Shown piece by piece: positions 1-8,073 of a stretch of DNA of 64,000 nt. Numbering within the stretch: the stretch's first letter is position 1; the number at the start of each line of letters is the position of its first letter. A program made the position numbers and the translations under genes. The notes under the pieces are model-generated. The model searched no databases. It had not been told where the DNA came from and saw only the letters and a program-made list of their open reading frames with translations. The DNA comes from Rhizobium herbae (lineage in GTDB: Bacteria > Pseudomonadota > Alphaproteobacteria > Rhizobiales > Rhizobiaceae), in the NCBI RefSeq assembly GCF_019511375.1, contig NZ_JAEUAO010000003.1:124001-188000 (forward strand), in the 5' to 3' direction.

Positions 1-782
1 AAGCAAAAGGTCACCGTCACATCGAAGTCCTCAAGAGCTTGCATTTGGCGATCGAACCAATCCAGCGCGTTCGGCCGGAATCGGTCGGCCCACGAGAGCC
101 CAGTGCGTAGCGATGTGACGCCGAGCCGTTTCATCCACGCAACGGCGTCATCGAGCCTGTGGTCCTCGAAATGAAACCACTGAACCAGTCCGAGTTCGGG
201 CGTATGCCGGGCGAACTCGGCTAGTGCTGGTTTGGCAGTTCCGTCTTCCCGCAACAAACCCATATAAAAATGACGGTAGTAGGAGGAGCCTTCTGCTTCT
301 CGATGTCGTGTGGTCGCTTCCCACGCGCTGGGCAGGTCATAAAGGCTGTACCACTGACAGCGCTCGACCTTGCCTTTGAGCAGTTCGGCGGTGCGTCTGA
401 GGCCCCAGAGCTGGACCTCCTCCGCACCGAAGGTCGAGACTCCGACCTCGCTTACCCAGATCGGAAGGTCAGTTACGCTCCTGATTTCAGCGATCTTCTC
501 CGGCCATTGATGGATCTGCCACAGATTCCAATCAAGCGGAAAGCCATGCACCGCGACGGCGTCCACATGATCAAGCACACCATATGCCTTCATCCTGTTC
601 ATGAAACCCGTGTCGATGGGAGAGATGCCGCCAAGGACCTTGATGAGCGCGGGGTTCTGAATGGCGATGGCGTCAGCCGCCAGAATTGCCATTCGCGCGA
701 ACTGGCTCCAGTCGGGGTCGATTTCGGGATCCCAATGCGATTTGTTATTTGGCTCGTTCCAGATCATCGCTGCTTCGATCAT
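1..782 (-). CDS. glycoside hydrolase / beta-xylosidase-like protein, partial (runs off left edge)
   Basis: An open minus-strand frame begins at an ATG at 780-782 and continues past base 1, so only about 260 N-terminal residues are visible. The start MIEAAMIWNEPNNKSHWD carries a W-N-E-P-N segment like the acid/base glutamate region of clan-A (GH39/GH5-like, beta-xylosidase COG3664) TIM-barrel glycosidases. A later IWVSEVG segment fits the strand bearing the nucleophile glutamate. The frame is open upstream to the TGA of the histidine phosphatase (813-815), so a slightly earlier start such as GTG is possible. It lies 30 nt downstream of the phosphatase and probably shares its transcript. The family call rests on motifs; the substrate is unknown. 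Confidence 0.7.
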   Translation of the reverse strand, partial: MIEAAMIWNEPNNKSHWDPEIDPDWSQFARMAILAADAIAIQNPALIKVLGGISPIDTGFMNRMKAYGVLDHVDAVAVHGFPLDWNLWQIHQWPEKIAEIRSVTDLPIWVSEVGVSTFGAEEVQLWGLRRTAELLKGKVERCQWYSLYDLPSAWEATTRHREAEGSSYYRHFYMGLLREDGTAKPALAEFARHTPELGLVQWFHFEDHRLDDAVAWMKRLGVTSLRTGLSWADRFRPNALDWFDRQMQALEDFDVTVTFC

Positions 783-812
783 GTGCTTTACCCGATAATT
801 GGATCTTCGGCT

Positions 813-1412
813 TCACTGCGTGATTTCGTTCAACGTGACGATCTTTGCCCCCCAATCTCCTATCATGACCGTGGTGATTGAGGCTGGAGCAATGTCGAAT
901 CTCGGCCAGGCGTCGATTGGCAGACCGAGGACCCAGGAGACTGCTGCCTTGATGACGTCAGCATGCGAGATCAGCGCCAGCCCTTTGTCGTCGTTGTGGC
1001 GTCCGAGTTCTTCGATGAACAGTAGCACTCTTCGCTGAACGTCAAGCATGCTCTCGCCACCAGGCGTACGCGCTTGGCTGCGCACCGTGTTCCACCGGAC
1101 CCAGTGTTCATCTGCATTGAGCGTGTCGAAGGTTTGTCCCGACCAGGAGCCAAAATTGACTTCATCGAGTTCCTCCACGACAGCGGGTGCCCGTAAGTCA
1201 TTGACGGATGCGATTGCCTCGGCGGTTTCGCGCGTGCGCTCGCGCGGGCTCGTGTAAATCGCATCGATCTTTTCCCTGGTCATTCTTTGCGCGAGGCGTA
1301 GGGCCTGCGCCTTGCCGGCAGTCCCGAGGGAAAGTCCTTGCAAGCGACCCGCAAGGAAGCGCCCAAGGTTATCGTGGGCGGCATGCCGGACCAGGAAGAT
1401 CGTCAGCGTCAT
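813..1412 (-). CDS. histidine phosphatase family protein (phosphoglycerate-mutase-like)
   Basis: This 199-residue protein starts [15 protein letters not shown], which contains the RHA/RHG phosphohistidine motif near the N-terminus. The second catalytic histidine is in [11 protein letters not shown] near residue 150. The length and the R-H-x...S-H pair are typical of single-domain cytosolic histidine phosphatases that act on small phosphate esters or sugar phosphates. Its ATG overlaps the stop of inositol-3-phosphate synthase by 4 bases (ATGA), which indicates translational coupling. An attractive but unproved role is dephosphorylating an inositol or sugar phosphate made by the neighbouring enzymes. 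Confidence 0.88.
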   Translation of the reverse strand: MTLTIFLVRHAAHDNLGRFLAGRLQGLSLGTAGKAQALRLAQRMTREKIDAIYTSPRERTRETAEAIASVNDLRAPAVVEELDEVNFGSWSGQTFDTLNADEHWVRWNTVRSQARTPGGESMLDVQRRVLLFIEELGRHNDDKGLALISHADVIKAAVSWVLGLPIDAWPRFDIAPASITTVMIGDWGAKIVTLNEITQ

Positions 1413-2515
1413 TCGGCGGCACTCCGAACAAGATCGTTTCCGCCGGCGATGAAATCCTCAACCCTGCGCCTGGCTTCGTGGTCGGTGAACTGACAGGGCG
1501 GAGATTTCATGAAATAGCTGGATGGTCCGGTGAGCGCCCCCCCGAGGCCACGGTCGAGCGCGAGCCTGGCGCAGCGAATGGCGTCGATGACAACACCTGC
1601 CGAATTGGGCGAATCCCAAACCTCGAGCTTGAGTTCGACATTAAGCGGCACACCGCCGAACGTCGTTGCTTCGAGGCGAATATAGGCCCACTTCCGATCC
1701 TTCAGCCATGGTACATGATCGCTAGGCCCGACATGGATATCATTGGCAGAAAGGGGGATGTCCATCTGGCTGGTGACGGACTGTGTTTTTGAAATCTTCT
1801 TCGATTCCAGCCGCTCGCGTTCAAGCATGTTGAGGAAATCTGTGTTCCCTCCGAAATTCAGCTGGTAGGTCCGATCGATCCTTACTCCGCGATCACGGAA
1901 AAGATTGACCAACGCGCGATGGACGATGGTGGCGCCAACCTGGCTCTTAATGTCGTCGCCGATGACTGGGAGGCCGCGCGCGGCAAACTTCCGCTGCCAT
2001 TCGGGCTTTGAGGCGATAAAGACGGGAATGCAGTTAATGAATGCGCAGCCTGCTTCCAGAGCCTGCTCGGCGTACCATTTCGTAGCTTCTTCCGCGCCGA
2101 CCGGCAGGTATGAGACCAGCACCTGCGTCCCGGTTTGCCGCAGGATCTCGGCGACATCCGCTTCCTGCAAGACCGATTCTTCGATTTCACCCCTGAGGTA
2201 TTTGCCGATTCCATCGAGTGTCCTCCCACGCTCGACGCGAACGCCAGTCAACTCGGCTTCCGCGAAACGCTGAGTATTATTTGGTTCGGCATAGATGGCT
2301 TCGGAAACGTCACGTCCGACTTTTGAGGCGGCGACGTCGAATGCGCTGGATATTTCAATATCACCGATCCGATATCCGCCGAGATCGACATGCATGAGGC
2401 CGGGAATCGGCTCGCCGTCGGTGCGAACATCACGATAGTAGGTCAGACCCTGCACGAGCGACGACGCGCAATTGCCGACTCCGATGATCCCGACGCGAAT
2501 TTTTTGCGCACACAT
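1409..2515 (-). CDS. ino1: inositol-3-phosphate synthase (myo-inositol-1-phosphate synthase)
   Basis: This protein of about 368 residues begins [20 protein letters not shown], an NAD-binding glycine-rich motif typical of prokaryotic myo-inositol-phosphate synthases, which convert glucose 6-phosphate to inositol 3-phosphate. Further family segments are the [35 protein letters not shown] and [12 protein letters not shown] stretches. The frame is open 26 codons further upstream, but ATG 2515 is preceded by GGAG at good spacing and matches where the family begins. It leads a coupled run with the histidine phosphatase and the glycosidase-like gene. It diverges from the phosphoribosyltransferase-kinase gene across about 130 bp. 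Confidence 0.93.
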   Translation of the reverse strand: MCAQKIRVGIIGVGNCASSLVQGLTYYRDVRTDGEPIPGLMHVDLGGYRIGDIEISSAFDVAASKVGRDVSEAIYAEPNNTQRFAEAELTGVRVERGRTLDGIGKYLRGEIEESVLQEADVAEILRQTGTQVLVSYLPVGAEEATKWYAEQALEAGCAFINCIPVFIASKPEWQRKFAARGLPVIGDDIKSQVGATIVHRALVNLFRDRGVRIDRTYQLNFGGNTDFLNMLERERLESKKISKTQSVTSQMDIPLSANDIHVGPSDHVPWLKDRKWAYIRLEATTFGGVPLNVELKLEVWDSPNSAGVVIDAIRCARLALDRGLGGALTGPSSYFMKSPPCQFTDHEARRRVEDFIAGGNDLVRSAAE

Positions 2516-2645
2516 TTTTCGCACTCCAGCATCTACAATGCTTCGCTGAACAACCGGATTTCGAAATCGTTCCCGAAAAAGTTTGCCTCTCACGGGATCG
2601 TCGCAGGATTTTGCGCGTTCTGGCGTTGTGCGAGGAGGTAGTGAT

Positions 2646-4397
2646 TTGCTGTCCTACGGTGATGTCCTTCGCATAGAATCGACTTCGCTGTTGCGTCGAT
2701 CGGTTGCAGCGAAGTTTGAGGCAGTGGCGCTGGCACCGGCAGGGCCTGATCGCCACGCACTTCTGGTGCGCGCCTTTATCCAAACAGGTGAACTCGTCCA
2801 GGGTCTGGCCGATCAGGAGTTCGCAATTCGCGGTGCGGACGACGTATCCGAATTGCAAGCGGTCGCCGCCGGCCTACTGGTTGAGCAAGGAAGGGCAATT
2901 CTTCGCTCGGGGGACGACGGTTTTTGCGGAAATATTGAACTTCCGGGGGATTGGCGCGCCAGACTCGAACGGCTCGAAAGCCCAGATCCCGTTCGTCTGA
3001 AGCGCGGGGAAGGCTACGCCTTTTATGCTGTGTACCCGGAAAGCTATCTCGAAGCCGCCCGACGGTCCGGATTGACGCCCAACACGGTCGTGATCGGACT
3101 GCGCAGTATAGGGACAAGCCTGGCGGCTCTCGTTGCGGCTGCCATTGGCGCTTCCACCATTTTTACGCTGCGACCCGTTGGACATCCTTTCGGTCGGCGG
3201 CTAGCTGTCGGCAAGGCTTTGACCCGAAAGATTCTAAGCGATAGCGAGGCGAATTTCGCGATCGTCGATGAAGGTCCAGGCTTATCCGGAAGCTCTTTCG
3301 GCAGCGTCACGGACTGGCTGACATCTCACGGCGTGGCGATGCACCGCATCCATTTCTTTCCAAGCCATGAGGGCAAGCCGGGACCAAAGGTGAGCGCAAC
3401 TCACAGCGTGTACTTTGACACCGTGCCGCGCCATTTCACCGGCCTCGACGACCTTCTTCTGTCTTCACCAGATCCCCGCAGGCGGTTGTCCGCGTGGGTA
3501 TCACGACTGACAGGCGAGCGACTGCAGGCATTGCAGGACATCTCAGGCGGCCGATGGCGAGCGGTCCGTTATTCCCACGATAAGAATTGGCCGCCGAGCC
3601 AGACATGGATGGAGAAGCGCAAATTTCTGATGCACACCGAACAGCGACCTCTGCTGGTGAAATTCGCCGGGCTCGATGATCTGGCGCACCAGAAGCTGCG
3701 ACGCAGTGCCATGCTCGGCGAGGCTGGGTTTACCCCCAGATGCGTCGGGCTCACCTATGGCTTCATCGTAGAACACTGGGTCCAGGAAACGCCCGGCAAT
3801 CTGGCTGCAATTACCAGGGACGAAGCCGTAGACCGTGTCGGCCGCTATTTGGGTTTTCGCGCGCGCCATCTGCCTCCGCTGCATGGCGGCGCCTCGTTGT
3901 CGGAACTGTGCGCAATGAGCATTTCAAATACGCGCGAGGCGCTTGGCGAGGAGGGCGCGAGAAAGGCAAAAGCGCTGATGAGCAACGCTGCCCGCATTGA
4001 ACGAAGATTGCGCCGCGTCGATACCGACAATCGGCTTCACCGGTGGGAGTGGCTCGTCGACAGCAATCGGACCATGATCAAGACTGATGCGCTCGACCAC
4101 AATGCTGCGCATGATTTTGTCGGATGTCAGGATATTGCCTGGGATATAGCCGGTGCCGCCGTGGAGTTTGATCTGTCTGCGGCCGAAACCAATCGTCTGG
4201 CTGAGATCGTTGGCAGCGAGGCAGGCACCAACACGGATGAAGAGGTCCTGAAGCTTTTCGAACTCTGCTATCTCGCCTTCCAGATCGGGCACTGGACCAA
4301 TGCTGCTACGGCCGTTGCGGATGACGACGATCGCATTCGACTTGAAGAAACGATCAGGCGCTATCTTGGCTCCCTGAACGTGCTTCTGGAAAAATGA
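2646..4397 (+). CDS. two-domain protein: phosphoribosyltransferase-like plus kinase-like (APH fold)
   Basis: I cannot name this gene. The frame is open from TTG 2583, but GAGGAGG at 2632-2638 sits ideally before TTG 2646, giving about 583 residues. Near residue 205 [15 protein letters not shown] resembles the PRPP loop of type I phosphoribosyltransferases (hydrophobic strand, D-E, then a small-residue loop). The C-terminal half resembles an aminoglycoside-phosphotransferase/choline-kinase fold: LLVKFAG (strand lysine), GFIVEHW (hinge), then [17 protein letters not shown], which resembles the D-x-x...D-x-A-W-D-L-A metal and activation segment. It diverges from ino1 and its 3' end overlaps the convergent methyltransferase gene by 44 bases. 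A role in processing a phosphorylated polyol or nucleotide sugar is inference. Confidence 0.7.
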   Translation: MLSYGDVLRIESTSLLRRSVAAKFEAVALAPAGPDRHALLVRAFIQTGELVQGLADQEFAIRGADDVSELQAVAAGLLVEQGRAILRSGDDGFCGNIELPGDWRARLERLESPDPVRLKRGEGYAFYAVYPESYLEAARRSGLTPNTVVIGLRSIGTSLAALVAAAIGASTIFTLRPVGHPFGRRLAVGKALTRKILSDSEANFAIVDEGPGLSGSSFGSVTDWLTSHGVAMHRIHFFPSHEGKPGPKVSATHSVYFDTVPRHFTGLDDLLLSSPDPRRRLSAWVSRLTGERLQALQDISGGRWRAVRYSHDKNWPPSQTWMEKRKFLMHTEQRPLLVKFAGLDDLAHQKLRRSAMLGEAGFTPRCVGLTYGFIVEHWVQETPGNLAAITRDEAVDRVGRYLGFRARHLPPLHGGASLSELCAMSISNTREALGEEGARKAKALMSNAARIERRLRRVDTDNRLHRWEWLVDSNRTMIKTDALDHNAAHDFVGCQDIAWDIAGAAVEFDLSAAETNRLAEIVGSEAGTNTDEEVLKLFELCYLAFQIGHWTNAATAVADDDDRIRLEETIRRYLGSLNVLLEK

Positions 4398-5151
4398 GCG
4401 GAGAGGACACGATCCTTGGAGGCGGCTCAGCTGACACAGGCCGCTTGCTGCGTTCGACAAGATAGACTTCCCATTCGGGATTGGCGTTAATGACGAATCC
4501 CGCGCTCCTCAGCATGGCTTCGACGGCGGCCTTGTTAGGAACGAACCAGTTGGTCGGGTCGTTCGCATAGCTCTCCTCGATGAAGTAGAGCTTGGGATAG
4601 CCTGGCTGAGCAAAAACGGCTTCATCGCTGAAATCATAGTTCGGTTGCAGCCCGACGATCTCCTTCTCACCACGCTGCATGCATTGAAAAAGCATCCGAT
4701 CGCCCACGACGTGCTCATGAAGAAGATCGAGCGCCAGCAATGGGTGACGAAGGTGATAGAGGACGCCCATAAAGATCACCAGGTCGAATTTTTGGTTGAG
4801 CGAAGCGACATCATAGACGGACATCTGAATAAACTCGATCTCAACTCCGTTCTGGCGTGCAGCGAATTCTGCCTGGCGCAGGTAATGCGCGTCTGAGTCA
4901 ATGCCGACGACTCGTCCGGCGTTCCTGCGCTTCATCTCGAGGCAATAAAATCCAGCATTGCATCCGACATCCAGCACGCTGCATCCGTGCAGATCGTCGG
5001 GGAGCGCATTCTGGAACTTGGCCCATTTGAAGGACGGGTAATCGCCCAAGAAGTGATCGGGTGCAGTTTGGATTCCATTGATCCTCAGATTGTGAAACCA
5101 CGGGCTAAGGGCTGAGATCTGGCGTTGGAGATTGGTTTTTCTCGGTTCCAT
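4354..5151 (-). CDS. SAM-dependent methyltransferase, CmoB-like (TIGR04290/Rta_06860 type)
   Basis: This 265-residue class I methyltransferase has motif I as VLDVGCNAGFYCLEM (residues about 60-74), motif II around VVGIDSDAHYLRQA, and LVIFMGVLYHLRHPLLAL after motif III. The YHLRHP segment and tail architecture resemble CmoB/DUF1698-type enzymes and the rhizobial Rta_06860 family. The ATG is preceded by AAGGAGAG at good spacing. The last 44 bases overlap the convergent phosphoribosyltransferase-kinase gene. Its acceptor substrate is unknown; the neighbours suggest a small metabolite or sugar conjugate rather than tRNA. Confidence 0.85.
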   Translation of the reverse strand: MEPRKTNLQRQISALSPWFHNLRINGIQTAPDHFLGDYPSFKWAKFQNALPDDLHGCSVLDVGCNAGFYCLEMKRRNAGRVVGIDSDAHYLRQAEFAARQNGVEIEFIQMSVYDVASLNQKFDLVIFMGVLYHLRHPLLALDLLHEHVVGDRMLFQCMQRGEKEIVGLQPNYDFSDEAVFAQPGYPKLYFIEESYANDPTNWFVPNKAAVEAMLRSAGFVINANPEWEVYLVERSKRPVSAEPPPRIVSSPLIFPEARSGSQDSA

Positions 5152-5199
5152 TGGGCAGCTCTCCTTATTGCTCTCGATCGGCTTTGGAGCCGGACACCT

Positions 5200-5457
5200 T
5201 CAACGTTTTATGAGGCCGAGCTTTATGCGTCGTCGTTGAGCAACTATGGCCAGTCTGATCAGCCTGACCGAGCGCTTGCCTACGCCCCGGAGCGAAAGCA
5301 ATTCTTCGTCGCTCATCGCTGATACTTCGCTCAGCCGACGCACGCCATTGTCCGCAAGCGCGCGAACGACCCACTCCGGAAGCGAGGTGAATGCCAGGAG
5401 ATCTGCGTTTTCTCCATTTTCACTTGTCCCAACTCCGCCGAGAGATGACCGTCCCAT
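5200..5457 (-). CDS. small helix-hairpin-helix / RNAP-alpha-CTD-like protein
   Basis: This protein of about 85 residues has its C-terminal 60 residues (PEWVVRALADNGVRRLSEVS, then SDEELLSLRGVGKRSVRLI) matching the helix-hairpin-helix fold of the RNA polymerase alpha C-terminal domain and similar DNA-binding modules, with the G-V-G-K hairpin. The N-terminal 25 residues look disordered. I prefer ATG 5457 to the longer open frame to 5538 because a GGAAC-N16-GGTT promoter at 5493-5517 would lie inside that extension. It may be a small DNA- or polymerase-binding stress protein; its target is unknown. Confidence 0.7.
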   Translation of the reverse strand: MGRSSLGGVGTSENGENADLLAFTSLPEWVVRALADNGVRRLSEVSAMSDEELLSLRGVGKRSVRLIRLAIVAQRRRIKLGLIKR

Positions 5458-5492
5458 TCTGACCACACTTCGACATGCTCGAAAACTGTTCG

Positions 5493-5517
5493 AACCCGCA
5501 GAGTGACAGCCGGTTCC
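5493..5517 (-). promoter_or_regulatory. candidate EcfG-type promoter for the HhH protein
   Basis: Minus-strand GGAAC (5513-5517) is followed after exactly 16 bases by GGTT (5493-5496), about 36 bases before ATG 5457. The alphaproteobacterial EcfG consensus is GGAAC-N16/17-CGTT. The same architecture recurs before seven other genes in this window. Confidence 0.6.
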
Positions 5518-5688
5518 CGCCTCCGTAGAATAATGCACGCGGTCGGCCCGGCCATGCTGCCAGTGTGAGCGGTGACCTCAGCGGAGGGGAGCGGGCGGCG
5601 AAATCTTCCGGCCATTTCGCTGCGCGCCGGCGGATGAAAATGTCGACCGTACGCTTTCAGACAATCGCGCAAAGGCGACAATTTTCCC

Positions 5689-5713
5689 GGAACCACCTTC
5701 CATAATCGAAGTT
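5689..5713 (+). promoter_or_regulatory. candidate EcfG-type promoter for the 76-residue ORF
   Basis: GGAAC at 5689-5693, 16 bases, then AGTT at 5710-5713, 34 bases before ATG 5748. It lies back to back with the similar promoter at 5493-5517. Confidence 0.45.
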
Positions 5714-5747
5714 GAATCTCCCGTCGTTCAAACGGGAAATTGGTGAA

Positions 5748-5978
5748 ATGCCGAACCAGCCAGCGGAAAGCCGTCACCACAATCGCCGGCAACAGCCGGG
5801 GGATAGCTCAAAGCCCGGCATTGCCTCCATGGATGACGACAAGCAGCCCGAAGGCGCGTCGAAGGACGGCGAGGTGGGCGGCGACAATTTCAGGAACGCT
5901 CGCCTCGAGACTGGCATGCCGGTCGTTAAACCGCTGCGTTGTCGTCGACCAGCTCCGTTGTCCTGGGCGCGTGTCTAA
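5748..5978 (+). CDS. small hydrophilic hypothetical protein
   Basis: This is an open frame of 76 residues starting MPNQPAESRHHNRRQQPGDS. It is rich in D, G, K, N, R and P and is probably disordered, with no recognisable domain. GGTGA lies just before the ATG, and a candidate EcfG promoter ends 34 bases upstream. That placement is the main reason for believing it is expressed. The last 20 residues (arginine- and proline-rich) look less protein-like, so the true product could be shorter or non-coding. Confidence 0.35.
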   Translation: MPNQPAESRHHNRRQQPGDSSKPGIASMDDDKQPEGASKDGEVGGDNFRNARLETGMPVVKPLRCRRPAPLSWARV

Positions 5979-6032
5979 TGTCTTGAGGTGACGGCCGCGC
6001 AGCCCAGCGTGATGGGAGCGGTAGAGGATGAA

Positions 6033-6146
6033 ATGAATACGGTTTTGTTCCTGTCTATCGGCGTTTTGCCTCTGGTTGTCGCAGTGGTCGGCTTGTGGAC
6101 CGGGCCTTTCTCACGCCACACCCCTCGCAACCACTACGAACCCTAG
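6033..6146 (+). CDS. 37-residue single-pass membrane microprotein
   Basis: ATG 6033 opens a 37-codon frame: a hydrophobic helix over residues 3-23 (TVLFLSIGVLPLVVAVVGLW) followed by a short polar tail ending NHYEP. GAGG at 6024-6027 is well spaced from the start. It was found by reading the gap between larger genes. The hydrophobic-then-polar pattern and ribosome site support a real small membrane protein. No family is recognised and its function is unknown. Confidence 0.5.
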   Translation: MNTVLFLSIGVLPLVVAVVGLWTGPFSRHTPRNHYEP

Positions 6147-6262
6147 GCTTCGCCGTGGCCTGATAGATAATGGAAAATGCCGCCGCAGGAGAAATTTTGC
6201 GGTTCTGAACGAGATGGAATCGACATGCCCGCTGTTTCACAGCGTACCGACGTAGAAGGGGG

Positions 6263-6287
6263 GGAACACCCGTGCGGGTCGCCAGTT
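6263..6287 (+). promoter_or_regulatory. candidate EcfG-type promoter for the 57-residue membrane protein
   Basis: GGAAC (6263-6267), 16 bases, then AGTT (6284-6287), 30 bases before ATG 6318. It shares the 16-base spacing of the other candidate sites in this region. Confidence 0.5.
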
Positions 6288-6317
6288 AGGGCCCAGCCAA
6301 ATTGGGAGGTCACACCA

Positions 6318-6491
6318 ATGCGCACCGACAAAGCCCCCTCGCGCTTTGGGGTTCTAGCAGAGCCACCCAACAAAACACGAAAGATCGTCCCCGGTCCGGA
6401 AAGGGTGATGATGATTGTCAGCGTTATCGCGGTAGCGGCCTTTGTAGTTTACTCGGTCCTCATGCTTTACGCGATCATCACCGCTTCTTGA
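6318..6491 (+). CDS. 57-residue single-pass membrane protein
   Basis: The ATG at 6318 follows GGGAGG at about 9 bases. The product has a polar N-terminal half (MRTDKAPSRFGVLAEPPNKT) and one C-terminal membrane helix (MMIVSVIAVAAFVVYSVLML, residues about 32-52). The frame is open further upstream, but that part overlaps the candidate promoter at 6263-6287 and reads poorly as protein. No family is recognised. It lies among small genes with the same promoter type, which suggests a stress-induced envelope peptide. Confidence 0.6.
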   Translation: MRTDKAPSRFGVLAEPPNKTRKIVPGPERVMMIVSVIAVAAFVVYSVLMLYAIITAS

Positions 6492-6723
6492 TTGTGGCCA
6501 GGTCACCTCCGCTATGCGTCCTGAGCGCCAAAAAGCTCGGGGTGGCCCTGACCGCCACGATCACTCCCGGTTCTCATACGGAAGAGGGAAATCGAAGGCT
6601 GCATCGCTTCATCGAAGACGCGCCCAACCGCGACGGACCGGAACCGGAAGAATCGGCCGATGCTTAGGCCAGATGAGGGTATTGACCGACCGCGCATGTG
6701 CCGACATCTCCCGCGCTTTTAGT
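6492..6723. other. intergenic, no supported gene
   Basis: Several short frames cross this stretch on both strands, but none has a ribosome site, family motif or consistent composition. I see no terminator with a U-tract. Confidence 0.5.
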
Positions 6724-6951
6724 CTAGCGGCTGGCATCCAATTTTTCTCGAATGAGCCGATCGCGCTCCGCGATGTGCCACATCAGCGCTTCCTCAAACG
6801 TTGAGAGCAACTGACGCACCCTCGCAGTATCACTGCCATTCCGCTCCAATTTGGCGACAATCTCGCGCTGAAGCGCTACATGGCGCTCGCCATCCGCGAC
6901 GCGCCTTTCCGCCGCTGCCAAGTGCTCATGAATGAGGGCAAGGTGATCCAT
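6724..6951 (-). CDS. small coiled-coil hypothetical protein
   Basis: This 75-residue protein starts MDHLALIHEHLAAAERRVAD. Almost all of it is charged heptad-like helix (residues 5-50), ending in a conserved-looking ALMWHIAERDRLIREKL helix. I chose ATG 6951; an upstream in-frame ATG at 6984 lacks a better ribosome site. Similar short helical proteins of unknown function are common in rhizobia. No EcfG-type site was found directly upstream. Confidence 0.65.
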   Translation of the reverse strand: MDHLALIHEHLAAAERRVADGERHVALQREIVAKLERNGSDTARVRQLLSTFEEALMWHIAERDRLIREKLDASR

Positions 6952-7122
6952 GGCCGCAATATAGCAGAAGGAGTCGAAATTCACATTTCAGAACGCCCAC
7001 GAAGCTGGCTGAAGCGCGCGGAACATCACGGCTGGCTTGGATACTCTCGGCTTCTCACGTCAGGACGCCATGCGACAGTCGCCAAGGAACTGTTGCCGCG
7101 CCGCTCCCGCTATAAGAGCCCG

Positions 7123-7968
7123 TCAAGCGTTGCTGCGGCGATGCTCGGGTTCCGACAGATGGACAGGCCGGCGGGTTTCGAGATCGAACCCGTCCCCCGA
7201 GCTCAACACGTGCAGTTTCAGGTCGTAGATGGACAGCGCCTGGTCTGCGGCGGCTTCGGCGATGTTCGAATGGCTGACGCCGCTTGCATCGACCAGATAG
7301 ACGGCGCCACTGCCGATCACCTTGAATTTGTGTCCCTCTACGACGATCGCCGTGTCTTCATCGATGCCGATGCCGAGAACGCGAGGGTTTTGCGACACCG
7401 CGCCGATCAATCTGCCAATGCGCCCACGCTCGGCAAAGTGCTGGTCGATGATGACATTCGGCAGAAGGCCTAGTCCGGGCGCCGTGCCGAGATCGCCCAT
7501 TCGAAACGAAGCGGCGTTAGGTCCTTTGACAAGCATCGTCTCGCTCATGACCGAAGCGCCGGCCGAGGTCCCGGCGATCACGCCGCCGCCGGCGAATATC
7601 TCGTGCACGCGTTCCGAGATCGGTGTGTCGGCGATTTGACTGGTGATGCGCAATTGGTCGCCGCCGGAAAAGAAGACTGCGTTGACGCCATCGAGCAGCT
7701 TGACCTTTTCAGGGTCGACGGCCTGCTCGCGCTCGTCGACATAGAGCTCGATGATCTCCTTGAGCCCAATATCGGAAAAGGCTGCCTGGTATTTGTCGCG
7801 GTAACCATCCGGCTCGCGTGAGGCGACCGTCGCAAGGACGAGCCTGCCGTCGTCGACGTGACGTGCAAGTTCCTTGAGGATGACGCGATCACCGACGTGG
7901 TCCTCGCGTCCGCCGATGATGATCAACACGCCGTCTTTAGAGTTCCGGCCGCGGCGCTTCTCAGCCAT
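7123..7968 (-). CDS. cphB: cyanophycinase (peptidase family S51)
   Basis: This protein of about 281 residues hydrolyses cyanophycin, the Asp-Arg storage polymer, to beta-Asp-Arg dipeptides. GVLIIIGGREDH opens the fold, AVFFSGGDQLR follows, and GVIAGTSAGASVMSETM holds the nucleophile serine in the G-T-S-A-G-A signature of S51. The start at ATG 7968 follows AGGAGGAGG. It lies 105 bp downstream of cyanophycin synthetase on the same strand, so synthesis and degradation are probably co-transcribed. The length is normal and the catalytic region is intact. Confidence 0.93.
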   Translation of the reverse strand: MAEKRRGRNSKDGVLIIIGGREDHVGDRVILKELARHVDDGRLVLATVASREPDGYRDKYQAAFSDIGLKEIIELYVDEREQAVDPEKVKLLDGVNAVFFSGGDQLRITSQIADTPISERVHEIFAGGGVIAGTSAGASVMSETMLVKGPNAASFRMGDLGTAPGLGLLPNVIIDQHFAERGRIGRLIGAVSQNPRVLGIGIDEDTAIVVEGHKFKVIGSGAVYLVDASGVSHSNIAEAAADQALSIYDLKLHVLSSGDGFDLETRRPVHLSEPEHRRSNA

Positions 7969-8073
7969 GCCGCTCGTCCTCCTCCTGCTTGCAGAGATGG
8001 ACGCGAGGATGACGCATCGAGCTGTGCTCATGTTTTATCGTTTTGGCGCCGCCATGGAGGTTGATCGCCCACA

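Noticed and set aside
270-881. 203-codon plus-strand frame
   Set aside because: It is antisense to the glycosidase-like gene, whose minus-strand frame carries coherent family motifs (WNEPNN, IWVSEVG).
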